This document shows positions 1-7,720 of a stretch of DNA of 54,918 nt, piece by piece (position 1 is the first letter of the stretch; every line of letters starts with the position of its first letter). The translations under genes and the position numbers were made by a program. The DNA is from Ga0077527 sp038106575 (GTDB lineage Bacteria > Pseudomonadota > Gammaproteobacteria > Burkholderiales > SG8-41), in the NCBI GenBank assembly GCA_038106575.1, contig JAYOED010000012.1, positions 1 to 54,918 on the forward strand. Reading direction: 5' to 3'. The notes under the pieces were generated by a model, which was given only the letters and a program-made list of their open reading frames with translations, had not been told where the DNA came from and ran no database searches.

Positions 1-1
1 T

Positions 2-648
2 TGCTATGCCGCGACGGTGGCAATCAACGCATCTATTGTCACCAAAAAGCCCGCGCAATGGAGCCACGTTGAAGCGGCAGCGCTGGGGCTGGTGGGACTT
101 ACGGCGATTGTGTCGATCGAAAACGCGCTGCAGGTCAAGGCAGGCCAGACCGTGCTAGTGCAGGGCGGGGCGGGCGGTGTGGCGGGCTTCGGATTGCAGT
201 TGGCCAAACACCTCGGCGCTCGGGTGATCACTACCTGCAGCGAATCCAACATCGACTATGTGAGAAGCCTGGGTGCCGACCAAGTGATCGATTACAACAA
301 GCAGGATTTCACNNNNNNNNNNTCACCAAAGTGGTAAAGCATTGCGATGCGGTGTTCGACACAGTGGGCGGCGAAGTGGCGAAAAACGCCTTCAAGGTCC
401 TCAAGCGTGGAGGCCGCGCCGCCTTCATCAACGGTCCGGCGCCGACACCGCCTTATGACGACATGGTTTCACTCAAGCCCGACGCGAGCCGCAAGCGCAC
501 GCACCTCGACCGCATTGTGCAATTGGTCACCTCAGGTGCAGTGAAACTGCCGCAGATCACCACTTATGCGCTGGCGGATGCGCAGGCGGCGCATCGGGTG
601 AGCGAGGGGAGGCATTTGGGGGGTAAATTAGTGTTCAAGGTGAAATAA
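2..648 (+). CDS. Quinone oxidoreductase / zinc-type alcohol dehydrogenase family, 5' truncated, crosses a gap
   Basis: This is the C-terminal part of an MDR-superfamily NAD(P)H-dependent oxidoreductase. The frame is open from base 2, so the N-terminal catalytic domain lies outside the window. A Rossmann fold is visible: GGAGGVAGFGLQLAK is the dinucleotide-binding turn, followed by ITTCSESN and LGADQVIDYN. After the 10-N run the protein resumes with KHCDAVFDTVGGE and ends in GGKLVFKVK, the usual family C-terminus. The two parts lie in different frames only because of the inserted Ns: the left edge ends in tcac and the right edge begins with tcac, and merging them gives an uninterrupted DFTKVVKHCD. 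It is probably a soluble NADPH:quinone or enone reductase; the substrate cannot be told. Its stop is followed after 46 bp by the convergent end of the next gene. Confidence 0.85.
313..322. other. 10-N assembly gap that is probably a false gap
   Basis: The run of ten Ns sits inside the quinone oxidoreductase gene. The bases before it end in tcac and the bases after it start with tcac. Collapsing that 4-bp overlap restores the frame and gives the family-typical segment DFTKVVK, so nothing seems to be missing. Confidence 0.7.
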
Positions 649-694
649 AATAATTAATAAAGCAGAGACTAAAAATGCTGTTTGCGCTTTGCGA

Positions 695-1813
695 TTAACT
701 GCTTTTTAACTCCTTCACCGATTTCACAAGCACTCCATCCTTCCGCTTTAGCGCCCGCGTTGCCGCGCGCGTCACCCCGAAGGTCGGCACGTATTGTGAA
801 TGCTTGCCCGCGCCTCCGGCGACGATGATGATCAGGTCGTCAGGCTTGGCCCACATATGGACGGGGGTGTCGAGCGGTGCATTGGCGTATTGCTCCGCCT
901 GGCGGCGGCGGAAGCGCCGCGCGATGTTGTCCTCAGACCAGCGCGACATCGGCAGCGTGGCGTGGTCATACAGCCACTGCTTGACTTGGGGCTTGGTCAT
1001 TCCTTTGCTTGCGACGGTGGCTGCATGTTCCGGACCGAAGGCCAGCACTGGCTGGCTCGCGTAGTAGGCATTGTTCGAGCCGGTGGTCGCCATGGTGCCC
1101 GACACCATGGTGAGGATGCCTTCGGGGCTCAGGCTTTCGTGGTCGTTGATGTTGTGCGGGCCTTCGGCAGCGACCACGGTCACCGTGCTAGCGTCGGTCG
1201 GGTAGCCCATCTCCACGTGCAGCGGTTCCCACGGGTTGGCGGCTTCGTTCTCGGCCACGCAGAAGGTGAATTTCGCCGGGGTGCCAGCAGTGGCCATGTC
1301 GCCCGTGCCGGGGATGGCGGCGCCGATGTTGACCAGGGTGAGGCGCACCGCGCGCCCGATCGCGGCATTGGCGCGGTGGTAGTTGCCCATCACGTTGTGG
1401 CCGGAGTTCAGCCCCACTTCGCGCGCCACCGGGCCGTTGAAGATCAGCATCGGCGTGCAAGGGTGCGTGGTCGCCTGGGTGCCGTAGAGGTTGTACTGGT
1501 CTTCTGCCAGCGCTTCCAGCGCCAGCAGCACTAGCGGAAAATATTCCGGCTTGCAGCCGGCCATTACCGCGTTGGCCGCCACCCGCACCGGCGTGGCCGC
1601 GCCGAAGCGCGGCGGGATGCGGATCACCGGCTGCTCGGGGTCGCGGTCGCAGTAAGTCAGCATGCGTTCGACGCGTTCGGGCGTTGGCGGGATCACCGGC
1701 AGGCCGTCGCTCCAGCCCTTGGCGCACAGCAGGTCGAATACCGCCTCCGGGTCGTCGTCGCATTCGATCAGCGCGCCGGGTTTCTGCTTGAGGGTGGCGG
1801 TGAGATTGCTCAA
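695..1813 (-). CDS. Uncharacterised protein co-encoded with the UGSC selenoprotein
   Basis: I do not recognise a characterised family for this 372-residue soluble protein. It has no signal peptide or membrane segment. Visible features are six cysteines spread through the chain (for example TTHPCTPM and FTFCVAEN), a glycine-rich centre (NIGAAIPGTGDMATAG) and a C-terminal strand IIIVAGGAGKHSQYVP that resembles the HSQ/GG segments of small-molecule enzymes. I chose the TTG start because it overlaps the preceding stop as TTGA, has GGAG about 8 nt upstream, and because upstream sequence in the same frame only shadows the selenoprotein gene. The overlap implies translational coupling, so the two products probably form one complex or act on one substrate. 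A partner or larger subunit of a thiol/selenol redox enzyme is inference only. Confidence 0.8.
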   Translation of the reverse strand: MSNLTATLKQKPGALIECDDDPEAVFDLLCAKGWSDGLPVIPPTPERVERMLTYCDRDPEQPVIRIPPRFGAATPVRVAANAVMAGCKPEYFPLVLLALEALAEDQYNLYGTQATTHPCTPMLIFNGPVAREVGLNSGHNVMGNYHRANAAIGRAVRLTLVNIGAAIPGTGDMATAGTPAKFTFCVAENEAANPWEPLHVEMGYPTDASTVTVVAAEGPHNINDHESLSPEGILTMVSGTMATTGSNNAYYASQPVLAFGPEHAATVASKGMTKPQVKQWLYDHATLPMSRWSEDNIARRFRRRQAEQYANAPLDTPVHMWAKPDDLIIIVAGGAGKHSQYVPTFGVTRAATRALKRKDGVLVKSVKELKSS

Positions 1814-2367
1814 GCCTGTTTCTCCACAGTTTTTTCCTTGCTGGTCTTGATGAACTTGAAGAGCTGCGGCAGCGCCGTGGCGGCGCGTTCGCGCACCTTG
1901 TCCATGCTCAAGCCCCCCAGCGGGTGCTTGATCTCCAGCAGCAGTAGGTCGGGCACGCCGAACACTTTCGACTGTGCCTTGCCCAGCTTCATGAATGAAT
2001 CCGAGCACACAACGGCGGCCAGTACGCCGCGCTTGGTTAGCTCTGCCATGTCGTGGACACTCCACGACGTGCACGACCCTCAATCGGCCATGGCACTGAC
2101 TACGAGGTCGGCCTCCTTGGTCAGCTGGTCGAGGATAGCGTCGGTGGCGGGCTTGCTGGAAAAAGGCTTGCGCGTCATCACCACCGAATCGACCTTAAAT
2201 TCCTTTTTCACGCCCTCGATGATCAGGTTGAGCAGGTGGTCGGCGTTGCCCTTGCTGTTGTCGAGCACGCCGAGGCGGATGCCATTATCGTCTAGTGTGC
2301 GGCCGGATTTGAGCTGCGCGACGTCCTCGACAGGCGCATCGGGTACCACGAGAAATATTTTTCCCAT
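1810..2367 (-). CDS. UGSC-family selenoprotein, in-frame TGA at codon 96
   Basis: The frame from the ATG at 2367 (SD-like aggag upstream) runs to a TGA at 2082-2080 and continues without another stop to the TGA at 1812-1810, giving 185 residues. The sequence around the internal codon reads SAMAD-U-GSCTSWSVHD. This is the hallmark of the UGSC family, whose members carry either Sec or Cys at that position, as I recall it. Sec96 and Cys99 form a UxxC redox pair. The N-terminal half has RLGVLDNSKGNADHLL and the C-terminal half FGVPDLLLLEIKHPLGG, both family-like and both intact, which argues against a nonsense mutation. A hairpin just after the TGA fits a bacterial SECIS. The protein looks cytoplasmic. 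The substrate is unknown; two Bug transport proteins upstream and a coupled gene downstream suggest metabolism of an imported carboxylate-like compound. Decoding needs selA, selB, selC and selD, none of which is in this window. Confidence 0.88.
2050..2068 (-). promoter_or_regulatory. Candidate bacterial SECIS hairpin
   Basis: On the coding (minus) strand, 11 nt after the TGA, GTCGTGGA pairs perfectly with TCCACGAC around a GTG loop, an 8-bp stem. The apical loop lies 19-21 nt after the TGA and contains G, in agreement with the known distance window for SelB-binding SECIS elements in bacteria. It lies entirely inside the coding sequence, as expected for bacterial elements. Confidence 0.7.
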
Positions 2368-2399
2368 GCTGACTCCTTCAATGATTCGTAGGTGTTGGC

Positions 2400-3380
2400 T
2401 TAGTTGTTGACCTTGATACCCGCGGCCTTGAACACCGGCGGCCACTTCTTCATTTCCTTCTTCACGTGTTCGGTGAACTGCTCCGGCGTGTAGCTGACCG
2501 GGTCGAAGCCGCGCGCTTCCATCTGTTTGTTGATGTCGGGCAGCTTGATGATGCGGTCAAGCTCGGCATAGAGCTTGTCGATAATCGGCTTCGGCGTCTT
2601 CGCCGGTGCGAGCACGCCGTAGAAACCGTCGACCTCGTAGCCCGGTAGCGCGGCCTCGGCCACGGTCGGCACGTCGGGCAGCGCTTTGACGCGCTTGCCC
2701 GAGCCCACGGCGAGTGCGCGCAGGCGTCCGGCCTTGATAAAGGGGATCGCCGCGCCGGGTGCGGTCATCAGCATCGGCACTTCGCCGCTGACCACTGCGG
2801 CGGTGGAGGCGCCCGCGCCCTTATACGGGATGTGGTTCATATTGAGTTTGGCCATGTATTTCAGCAGCTCGATCGACAGGTGACCGCCGGTACCGGCGCC
2901 GGATGAGGCGTAGTTGAGTTCACCGGGGCGCTTCTTGGCGAAGGCGATCAGTTCCTTCAGTGTCCGCACCGGCAGCGAGGGGTGCACCACCATCACATTG
3001 GGCGAGAACGCGAGCAGGTTAATGCGCGCGAAATCTTTGATCGTGTCGTAGGGCAGTTTCTTGTATAGGCTGGGATTCAGCCCGTAGCCGGTGGCGACGA
3101 TCATGATGGTGTAGCCGTCGGGCGGCGAGTTGACCAGGATCTCCGAGCCGAGGATGCCCGCAGCACCCGGGCGCAGATCGACCAGCACCTGCTGGCTCCA
3201 GCTTTGGGTGAGCTTTGCGCCAAACAGCCGCGCGACGAAATCATTGCCCCCGCCGGCTGACGACGGCACGATCCAGCGGATGGGTTTGGAGGGATAGTTC
3301 TGCGCCGCGGCGCCGGTGGTGAGTGTCAGTGCGGCGAGCGCTGCGGCAAGGGTAGCGAGAGTCTTCATGGGTGTGTTCAT
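2400..3380 (-). CDS. Bug-family tripartite tricarboxylate transporter substrate-binding protein
   Basis: This periplasmic solute-binding protein of 326 residues has an N-terminal signal peptide (AALAALTLTTGAAAQ) followed at once by the Bug signature YPSKPIRWIVPSSAGGG. The ligand-binding motifs DLRPGAAGILGSE and NHIPYKGAGAST are present, and the length matches the family. It starts 10 bp after the stop of another Bug gene and ends 32 bp before the selenoprotein gene, so it belongs to the same operon. Bug proteins usually bind carboxylates or related small molecules. No TctA/TctB membrane subunits are encoded nearby, a frequent situation in Bug-rich betaproteobacteria. The start codon lacks a clear SD; a second ATG four codons in is possible. 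Confidence 0.92.
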   Translation of the reverse strand: MNTPMKTLATLAAALAALTLTTGAAAQNYPSKPIRWIVPSSAGGGNDFVARLFGAKLTQSWSQQVLVDLRPGAAGILGSEILVNSPPDGYTIMIVATGYGLNPSLYKKLPYDTIKDFARINLLAFSPNVMVVHPSLPVRTLKELIAFAKKRPGELNYASSGAGTGGHLSIELLKYMAKLNMNHIPYKGAGASTAAVVSGEVPMLMTAPGAAIPFIKAGRLRALAVGSGKRVKALPDVPTVAEAALPGYEVDGFYGVLAPAKTPKPIIDKLYAELDRIIKLPDINKQMEARGFDPVSYTPEQFTEHVKKEMKKWPPVFKAAGIKVNN

Positions 3381-3390
3381 TGGAGGCTGC

Positions 3391-4356
3391 CTATTGGATT
3401 TTGAGTCCAGTTTTTTTGACGAGGTTTTGCCATTTGCTGAATTCGGCGCGCGTCTGCTGGCTGAATTCCTTCGGCCGATTGCCGACGGTTTCGGTGCCGC
3501 CGGCTTCGAGGCGTGAGGAGAGTTTAGGCTCGTTCACGGCTTTCGAAGCTTCGCGGTAGAGTTGCTCGACGATCGCGGCGGGCGTGCTGGCGGGAGCGAA
3601 CAGTGCGAACCAGGCGCTGACTTCATAGCCGGGCAGCGTTTCGGCGATAGCGGGCAGGTCGGGCAGTGCCTTCAGCCGCTTGGCACCGGTGACTGCGACG
3701 CCGCGCAGGCGTCCGGCCTTCATCAGCGGCTGCGCCGAGATCGGACTGCCGAGCATCCAGTTCACCGTGCCTGACATCACCGCGGGGTAGCCGTCGGCCA
3801 CACCCTTGTACGGCACGTGGGTCATTTGGGTGCGGCTGAGGTTGGTCAGCAGTTCCGCGCCCATGTGCAGGATGCCGCCGAGGCCCGAAGAGGCGTAGGT
3901 GACGGTGTTGGGTTTGGCCTTGGCCAGCGCGATCAGGTCGGGCACCGATTTCACCGGCAGCGACGGCGTGACCACGATTATGTAGGGATTGGTGGTGAGC
4001 TTGGTGATCGGCTGGAAATCCTTGATCGGGTGGTAGCGCACTTTGCGGATCACGGCGTTGGTGATGTAACTGCTGCTGCTCACCATCAGCGTGTAGCCGT
4101 CAGGTGTCGCACGTGCGGCGATTTCGGCGCCGAGGCTGCCGCCGGCACCGGGCCGGTTGTCGACGATGAAAGGCTGGCCCCACACCGCATTGTTATGCTG
4201 GGCGACGATGCGTGCGATGCTGTCGACGCCGCCACCAGCCGACACCGGCACCACGATGCGCACCGGGCGCCCGGGGTAGGCAGCGAGGACGATGGCGGGG
4301 GTGAAGAGCATGGCGGCGAGCATGACTGATCGCAGTAGTCGTGCCTTGATGTACAT
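3391..4356 (-). CDS. Bug-family tripartite tricarboxylate transporter substrate-binding protein
   Basis: First gene of the selenoprotein operon: 321 residues, a signal peptide ending near VLAA, then YPGRPVRIVVPVSAGGG, the Bug N-terminal signature. VDNRPGAGGSLGAEIAARATPDGYT and MTHVPYKGVADGYPAV are the other diagnostic segments. It is preceded by a good SD (aaaggggga). Sequence identity to the downstream Bug protein appears modest by eye, so the pair probably binds different ligands or represents an old duplication. Function is periplasmic ligand capture; ligand unknown. Confidence 0.92.
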   Translation of the reverse strand: MYIKARLLRSVMLAAMLFTPAIVLAAYPGRPVRIVVPVSAGGGVDSIARIVAQHNNAVWGQPFIVDNRPGAGGSLGAEIAARATPDGYTLMVSSSSYITNAVIRKVRYHPIKDFQPITKLTTNPYIIVVTPSLPVKSVPDLIALAKAKPNTVTYASSGLGGILHMGAELLTNLSRTQMTHVPYKGVADGYPAVMSGTVNWMLGSPISAQPLMKAGRLRGVAVTGAKRLKALPDLPAIAETLPGYEVSAWFALFAPASTPAAIVEQLYREASKAVNEPKLSSRLEAGGTETVGNRPKEFSQQTRAEFSKWQNLVKKTGLKIQ

Positions 4357-4732
4357 GTGGACTCCCCCTTTGTAGTGAATTGTGTGTTTTGGCGTTAACC
4401 GGACAGCTCGAAGATTCTAGCAATTCTGGATAGACCGCCGCGGAAGTGTTCGCATTGCGTAATATCGTCCGGTAAACCGGCGTTCATTGATTTATCTCAA
4501 TATCCCGCGGCGTTCCCGGACGGACTATCCTAACCCTAATGTCCGTATAGGGGGTTACATCATGAAAATCATCTCTCTGGATTGGGCGCTGGCACTGCTG
4601 GTGCCGCGCGAGCCGCTCGGCGGTGAAGACACCTCCAATGAATTGCGCGCGATTGCGGCGACGCTGAAGTAATGATGGTGTTTGCGCGCGGGACCGACAT
4701 CAAGGTACAGTGACGATCGGTTTGGGAACACC
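4357..4732. other. Intergenic region between divergent catabolic genes, with a short palindrome
   Basis: This region separates the leftward selenoprotein operon from the rightward enolase-superfamily gene, so promoters for both should lie here. A short palindrome CCGGTAAACCGG at 4469-4480 and a TAACCC/GGGTTA pair near 4530-4556 could be regulator sites; neither matches an operator I know. The only coding candidate is the very short frame at 4562. Confidence 0.3.
4562..4672 (+). CDS. Possible 36-residue ORF, unrecognised
   Basis: A short frame begins MKIISLDWALALLVPREPLGG and ends in AATLK. It has no clear ribosome binding site and no recognised family, and its stop lies 60 bp before the start of the enolase-superfamily gene. 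It may be a leader peptide, a gene fragment or chance; I list it because the region is otherwise empty. Confidence 0.2.
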   Translation: MKIISLDWALALLVPREPLGGEDTSNELRAIAATLK

Positions 4733-5908
4733 ATGAAGATTACTCGCGTCGAACCTTTGGTGCTGAATGTGTCGGAGAAAACCAACTGGTTTTTTCTGCG
4801 TGTGGAGGCTGACAACGGGCTGAAAGGAATCGGGGAAGCATCACTGAACGGTTGGGAGCCTGCGCAAGTCGCGGTTACGCAGACGCTCGGCGCGCAATGG
4901 GCCGGACAGGCTGTGGCCGAGCTGTTGCCGCGGCTGCGGGTCTATCCTCATTCTCCGGGCGGGCTGATCGGTTGCTCGATTGTCAGTGCGATGGAGCAGG
5001 CGCTGACCGATCTCAGTGCCAAAGCGGCCGGCTTGCCAGTGTTCGAATGGCTAGGCCGCAGTTTGCCGGGCGGTGTGCGGCGCAGGGCGGTGCGCGTCTA
5101 TGCCAACATCAACCGCGGCGCGCGCGACCGTTCGCCCGATGGCATTGCCGAGGCGGCGCGTCATGCAGTGGATCAGGGTTTTGGCGCAGTCAAGATCGCA
5201 CCCTTCGACGGCGTCTACTGGGGCGATGCGGATACGGCTGAAATCACGCGCCGTACACGGGAGGGTGTGGATCGCGTGATGGCGATCCGCGAGGCCGTCG
5301 GACCGGATATCGGCATCATGATCGACTGTCACTGGCGCTTTGACGAAGCACGGACGATGGGGTTGATTGAAGCGGTAAAGCCGGCGAAGTTGTTCTGGTT
5401 CGAGTGTCCGGTGTCGGAAAACCCGGATGCTTTCGCGATGCTGGAGCGTGTGCATGTCGCGACCAATGCTGCTGGCATGCAGCTCGCCGGTGCCGAGCAC
5501 CAGATCGGCGTCAGTGGCTTCGCGCCTTTTGTCGCGGATCACCGGCTCGACGTCATCATGCCGGACATCAAATACACCGGCGGCTTCGCTGAAATGCTGC
5601 GCATCGCGGCTACCTGCGAAGCTCACGGCGTGCATTTCTCGCCGCACAATCCAACCGGACCGGTGTGCAACATTGCAAGCATGCATCTTTGCGGAGTGGC
5701 GCCGGCATTCCTGATCATGGAACATCAGTTAGCGGAAAGTCCTCTGTATTTCGATGTGGCCTGCGGTTACAAGCCGCTGCTCAAGGACGGCTGTTTTGTG
5801 CTGCCGGAAAATCCGGGTCTGGGGATTGCACTGGATGACGCGATGCTCAAGGCGCATCCCTACCAGCCGCTGCCGCCGAACGCGAATCTTGATGAGCGTC
5901 TGGGTTAG
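4733..5908 (+). CDS. Mandelate racemase / muconate lactonizing enzyme family protein (enolase superfamily)
   Basis: This cytoplasmic Mg-dependent enzyme of 391 residues abstracts a proton alpha to a carboxylate. The N-terminal capping domain begins MKITRVEPLVLNV. The barrel shows metal ligands Asp198 (IDCHW), Glu224 (FECPV) and Glu255 (AGAEH), a lysine at 154 (AVKIAPF) on the second strand and a histidine at 305 (SPHNPTGPV) on the late strand. Lys154 is followed by IA rather than by a second lysine two positions on, so the KxK pair of mandelate racemase is not complete. That, with the PHNPTGP segment, suggests a sugar-acid dehydratase-like or racemase branch of unknown substrate. The ATG at 4733 is chosen because the family N-terminus starts there. 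An aldo/keto reductase follows 26 bp downstream on the same strand and probably shares the transcript. Confidence 0.88.
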   Translation: MKITRVEPLVLNVSEKTNWFFLRVEADNGLKGIGEASLNGWEPAQVAVTQTLGAQWAGQAVAELLPRLRVYPHSPGGLIGCSIVSAMEQALTDLSAKAAGLPVFEWLGRSLPGGVRRRAVRVYANINRGARDRSPDGIAEAARHAVDQGFGAVKIAPFDGVYWGDADTAEITRRTREGVDRVMAIREAVGPDIGIMIDCHWRFDEARTMGLIEAVKPAKLFWFECPVSENPDAFAMLERVHVATNAAGMQLAGAEHQIGVSGFAPFVADHRLDVIMPDIKYTGGFAEMLRIAATCEAHGVHFSPHNPTGPVCNIASMHLCGVAPAFLIMEHQLAESPLYFDVACGYKPLLKDGCFVLPENPGLGIALDDAMLKAHPYQPLPPNANLDERLG

Positions 5909-5934
5909 ATGGGCAGCCTGATCCGGGGTGCAGG

Positions 5935-6912
5935 ATGAATCACCGGTTGTTCGGCAGCACCGGCATCAGCGTTTCGGAAGTCGTTTTCGGCGGCGGCAAC
6001 GTCGGCGGCATTCTGATCCATCAGGACGAGGCGACCAAGGTTGAAGCGGTGCGTCGCGCGTTGGTTGGCGGTATTAACTGGTTCGATACCGCAGCAATGT
6101 ACGGTAAGGGCAAGTCCGAGGAGACGCTCGGTCGCCTGCTGCCGAAAGCGGATGTGCCATGGCTATCGACCAAGTTCCAGCTCGACGTCGAACACCTCGA
6201 CAACATTCCGGCGCAAATCGAAGTCAGCCTGCGCGCGAGCCTCAAACGCATGCAGCGCGACTCGGTGGACCTGCTGCAATTGCATAACCGCATCGGTGCC
6301 AAAGCCGGCGGACGGGTGATGACGGTGGAACTGGTACTGGGGCCCGGTGGCGTTGCCGAAGGCCTGGAACGGTTGCGTGACCTGGGACTGATCCGCTTCA
6401 TGGGTATCACTGCTCTGGGTGAGGCGGGGCCGGTGTGCGAGGTGATCAACAGCGGGCGTTTCGATTCGGCGCAGGTCTATTACAACCTGCTGAATCCCAG
6501 TTCAGCGCGGCGCATGCCCGATGCATGGACCGGGCAGCGCCTGACCGGAATCATTGATGCATGTCGCGCCAACGGCGTGGCGGTAATGGCGATCCGCATC
6601 TTCGGGGCAGGCATCATTGCGAGTGATGTGCGCCACGGACGCGAGAGTATTTTGACCGCCGATACCGTGCTTGCCGAAGAGGAACGTAAGGCGCGTGCGG
6701 TGTTTGCTGCGATCGGCGAAGGTCACGGCACGCGCGGGCAGGTGGCATTGCGCTTCACGCTATCGAATCCGGATGTGTCGTGCGCGATCATCGGCAGCTC
6801 CGAACTCTCGCATGTCGACGAGGCGCTGGCGGCGGCGGCAATGGGACCACTGCCAGCGGAGGTGCTGGCGCAGCTGGACACGCTCTACGAAAACGACTTC
6901 GGCCGCGTCTAG
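5935..6912 (+). CDS. Aldo/keto reductase
   Basis: This NADPH-dependent oxidoreductase of 325 residues has the TIM-barrel AKR fold. The catalytic tetrad is visible as Asp51 and Tyr56 (NWFDTAAMYG), Lys80 (LSTKFQ) and His117 (LQLHN). The start MNHRLFGSTGISVSEVVFGGG is typical of the sugar or galactose dehydrogenase-like AKR group, and the C-terminal CAIIGSSELSH is the cofactor-binding stretch. It lies just after the enolase-superfamily gene, so it may reduce or oxidise a linked sugar or hydroxyacid intermediate. The substrate is not predictable from the sequence alone. Confidence 0.92.
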   Translation: MNHRLFGSTGISVSEVVFGGGNVGGILIHQDEATKVEAVRRALVGGINWFDTAAMYGKGKSEETLGRLLPKADVPWLSTKFQLDVEHLDNIPAQIEVSLRASLKRMQRDSVDLLQLHNRIGAKAGGRVMTVELVLGPGGVAEGLERLRDLGLIRFMGITALGEAGPVCEVINSGRFDSAQVYYNLLNPSSARRMPDAWTGQRLTGIIDACRANGVAVMAIRIFGAGIIASDVRHGRESILTADTVLAEEERKARAVFAAIGEGHGTRGQVALRFTLSNPDVSCAIIGSSELSHVDEALAAAAMGPLPAEVLAQLDTLYENDFGRV

Positions 6913-6946
6913 CGCGGCTAAATAATCAATACCAATACCGGGGCGA

Positions 6947-7483
6947 TTACCAGGTTGGCGGTTTCGGATTGTCCCGCGATTTTTCCAGCGAGTTGTAATT
7001 GGCGTTGGGGTTGCGCGGCCGCGAAGGCTGTCCGGGCTTGAGCTGGTCCATGTCGCAGTAGAGCTCGACGTGGTAGCCGTTGGGATCGAGGAACTCGACG
7101 CTGGTATGACCGCCCATAGCGCGCCGGCCCTCCCATACTAGCGAGATGCCGCGTTCCTCAAGGTATTTGCGGATTTCGAACAACTCATCCATGTTGTCGA
7201 CCTGGAATGCGAAGTGGTGCAGTTTGACTGCGCCTTCTCCCGGAACCTCGGCTTTGTCACCGTCTGACGGAAATAAGCCTATGGTGTGATGGTCGCCGAC
7301 ACCGGTGAGAAATATGCCGCCGAACGTGGCGTTGTCGGAGACGCGGAAATTGAGGATTTCGGTATAGAACTTGACCGACTCTTCTAGGTTGCGCACCTGA
7401 AGCACGATGTGTCCCAGCTTCTTCACGCGCACCGGACTCGGGCGCATTGCCGGTTTCGGCTGGGTCTTGGTGACTTGATCCAT
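6947..7483 (-). CDS. VOC superfamily protein (glyoxalase / extradiol dioxygenase type)
   Basis: This single vicinal-oxygen-chelate domain protein has 178 residues. The first beta-alpha-beta-beta-beta module starts LGHIVLQVRNLEESVKFY and the second LHHFAFQVDNMDELF. Likely metal ligands are the His of LGHIV, the His of LHHFAF and the Glu of YHVELYCD. A lysine/proline-rich N-terminal tail and a C-terminal tail (PGQPSRPRNPNANYN) lie outside the domain. SD aggag precedes the start. It converges with the aldo/keto reductase and is divergent from a Bug gene. It could be a ring-cleavage dioxygenase, an isomerase or a lyase. Confidence 0.88.
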   Translation of the reverse strand: MDQVTKTQPKPAMRPSPVRVKKLGHIVLQVRNLEESVKFYTEILNFRVSDNATFGGIFLTGVGDHHTIGLFPSDGDKAEVPGEGAVKLHHFAFQVDNMDELFEIRKYLEERGISLVWEGRRAMGGHTSVEFLDPNGYHVELYCDMDQLKPGQPSRPRNPNANYNSLEKSRDNPKPPTW

Positions 7484-7604
7484 GGGGAGGCTCCTGAAAG
7501 GGCTTGGGTACCCTAAACTCGAAGGAGCGTAGCCCCGGCCAGTGCCGAAAGCAAGCGCCTTGATGATTGCCGATGTATTTCTTGCATTACGGCTATTGCG
7601 ACCG

Positions 7605-7633
7605 TTGCGGCTTGTCCGGCATTAGAATAAATT
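7605..7633 (+). promoter_or_regulatory. Possible sigma-70 promoter for the Bug gene at 7721
   Basis: TTGCGG at 7605-7610 and TAAATT at 7628-7633 are separated by 17 bp, ahead of the Bug gene. The surrounding 237-bp region (7484-7720) also has to contain the leftward VOC promoter and shows no other gene. Confidence 0.3.
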
Positions 7634-7720
7634 GCCTGGAGTCCGTTGGCGAAAGCGGGTGGTTCCATAAAAATTTCTGACAATGACGACGGATTCGGAC
7701 AACGTCCTATGGAGGAGAAT

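Noticed and set aside
800..1534. Long plus-strand frame opposite the 372-residue protein gene
   Set aside because: It is a high-GC antisense shadow without ribosome binding site or family resemblance. Similar shadows opposite the enolase-superfamily, Bug, sulfatase and nrdJ genes were discarded for the same reason.
2080..2082. Reading the internal TGA as a nonsense mutation in a decayed gene
   Set aside because: The sequence after the TGA stays in frame for 89 codons with family-like residues, starts with the exact GSC motif, is followed by a fitting hairpin and is translationally coupled to the next gene.
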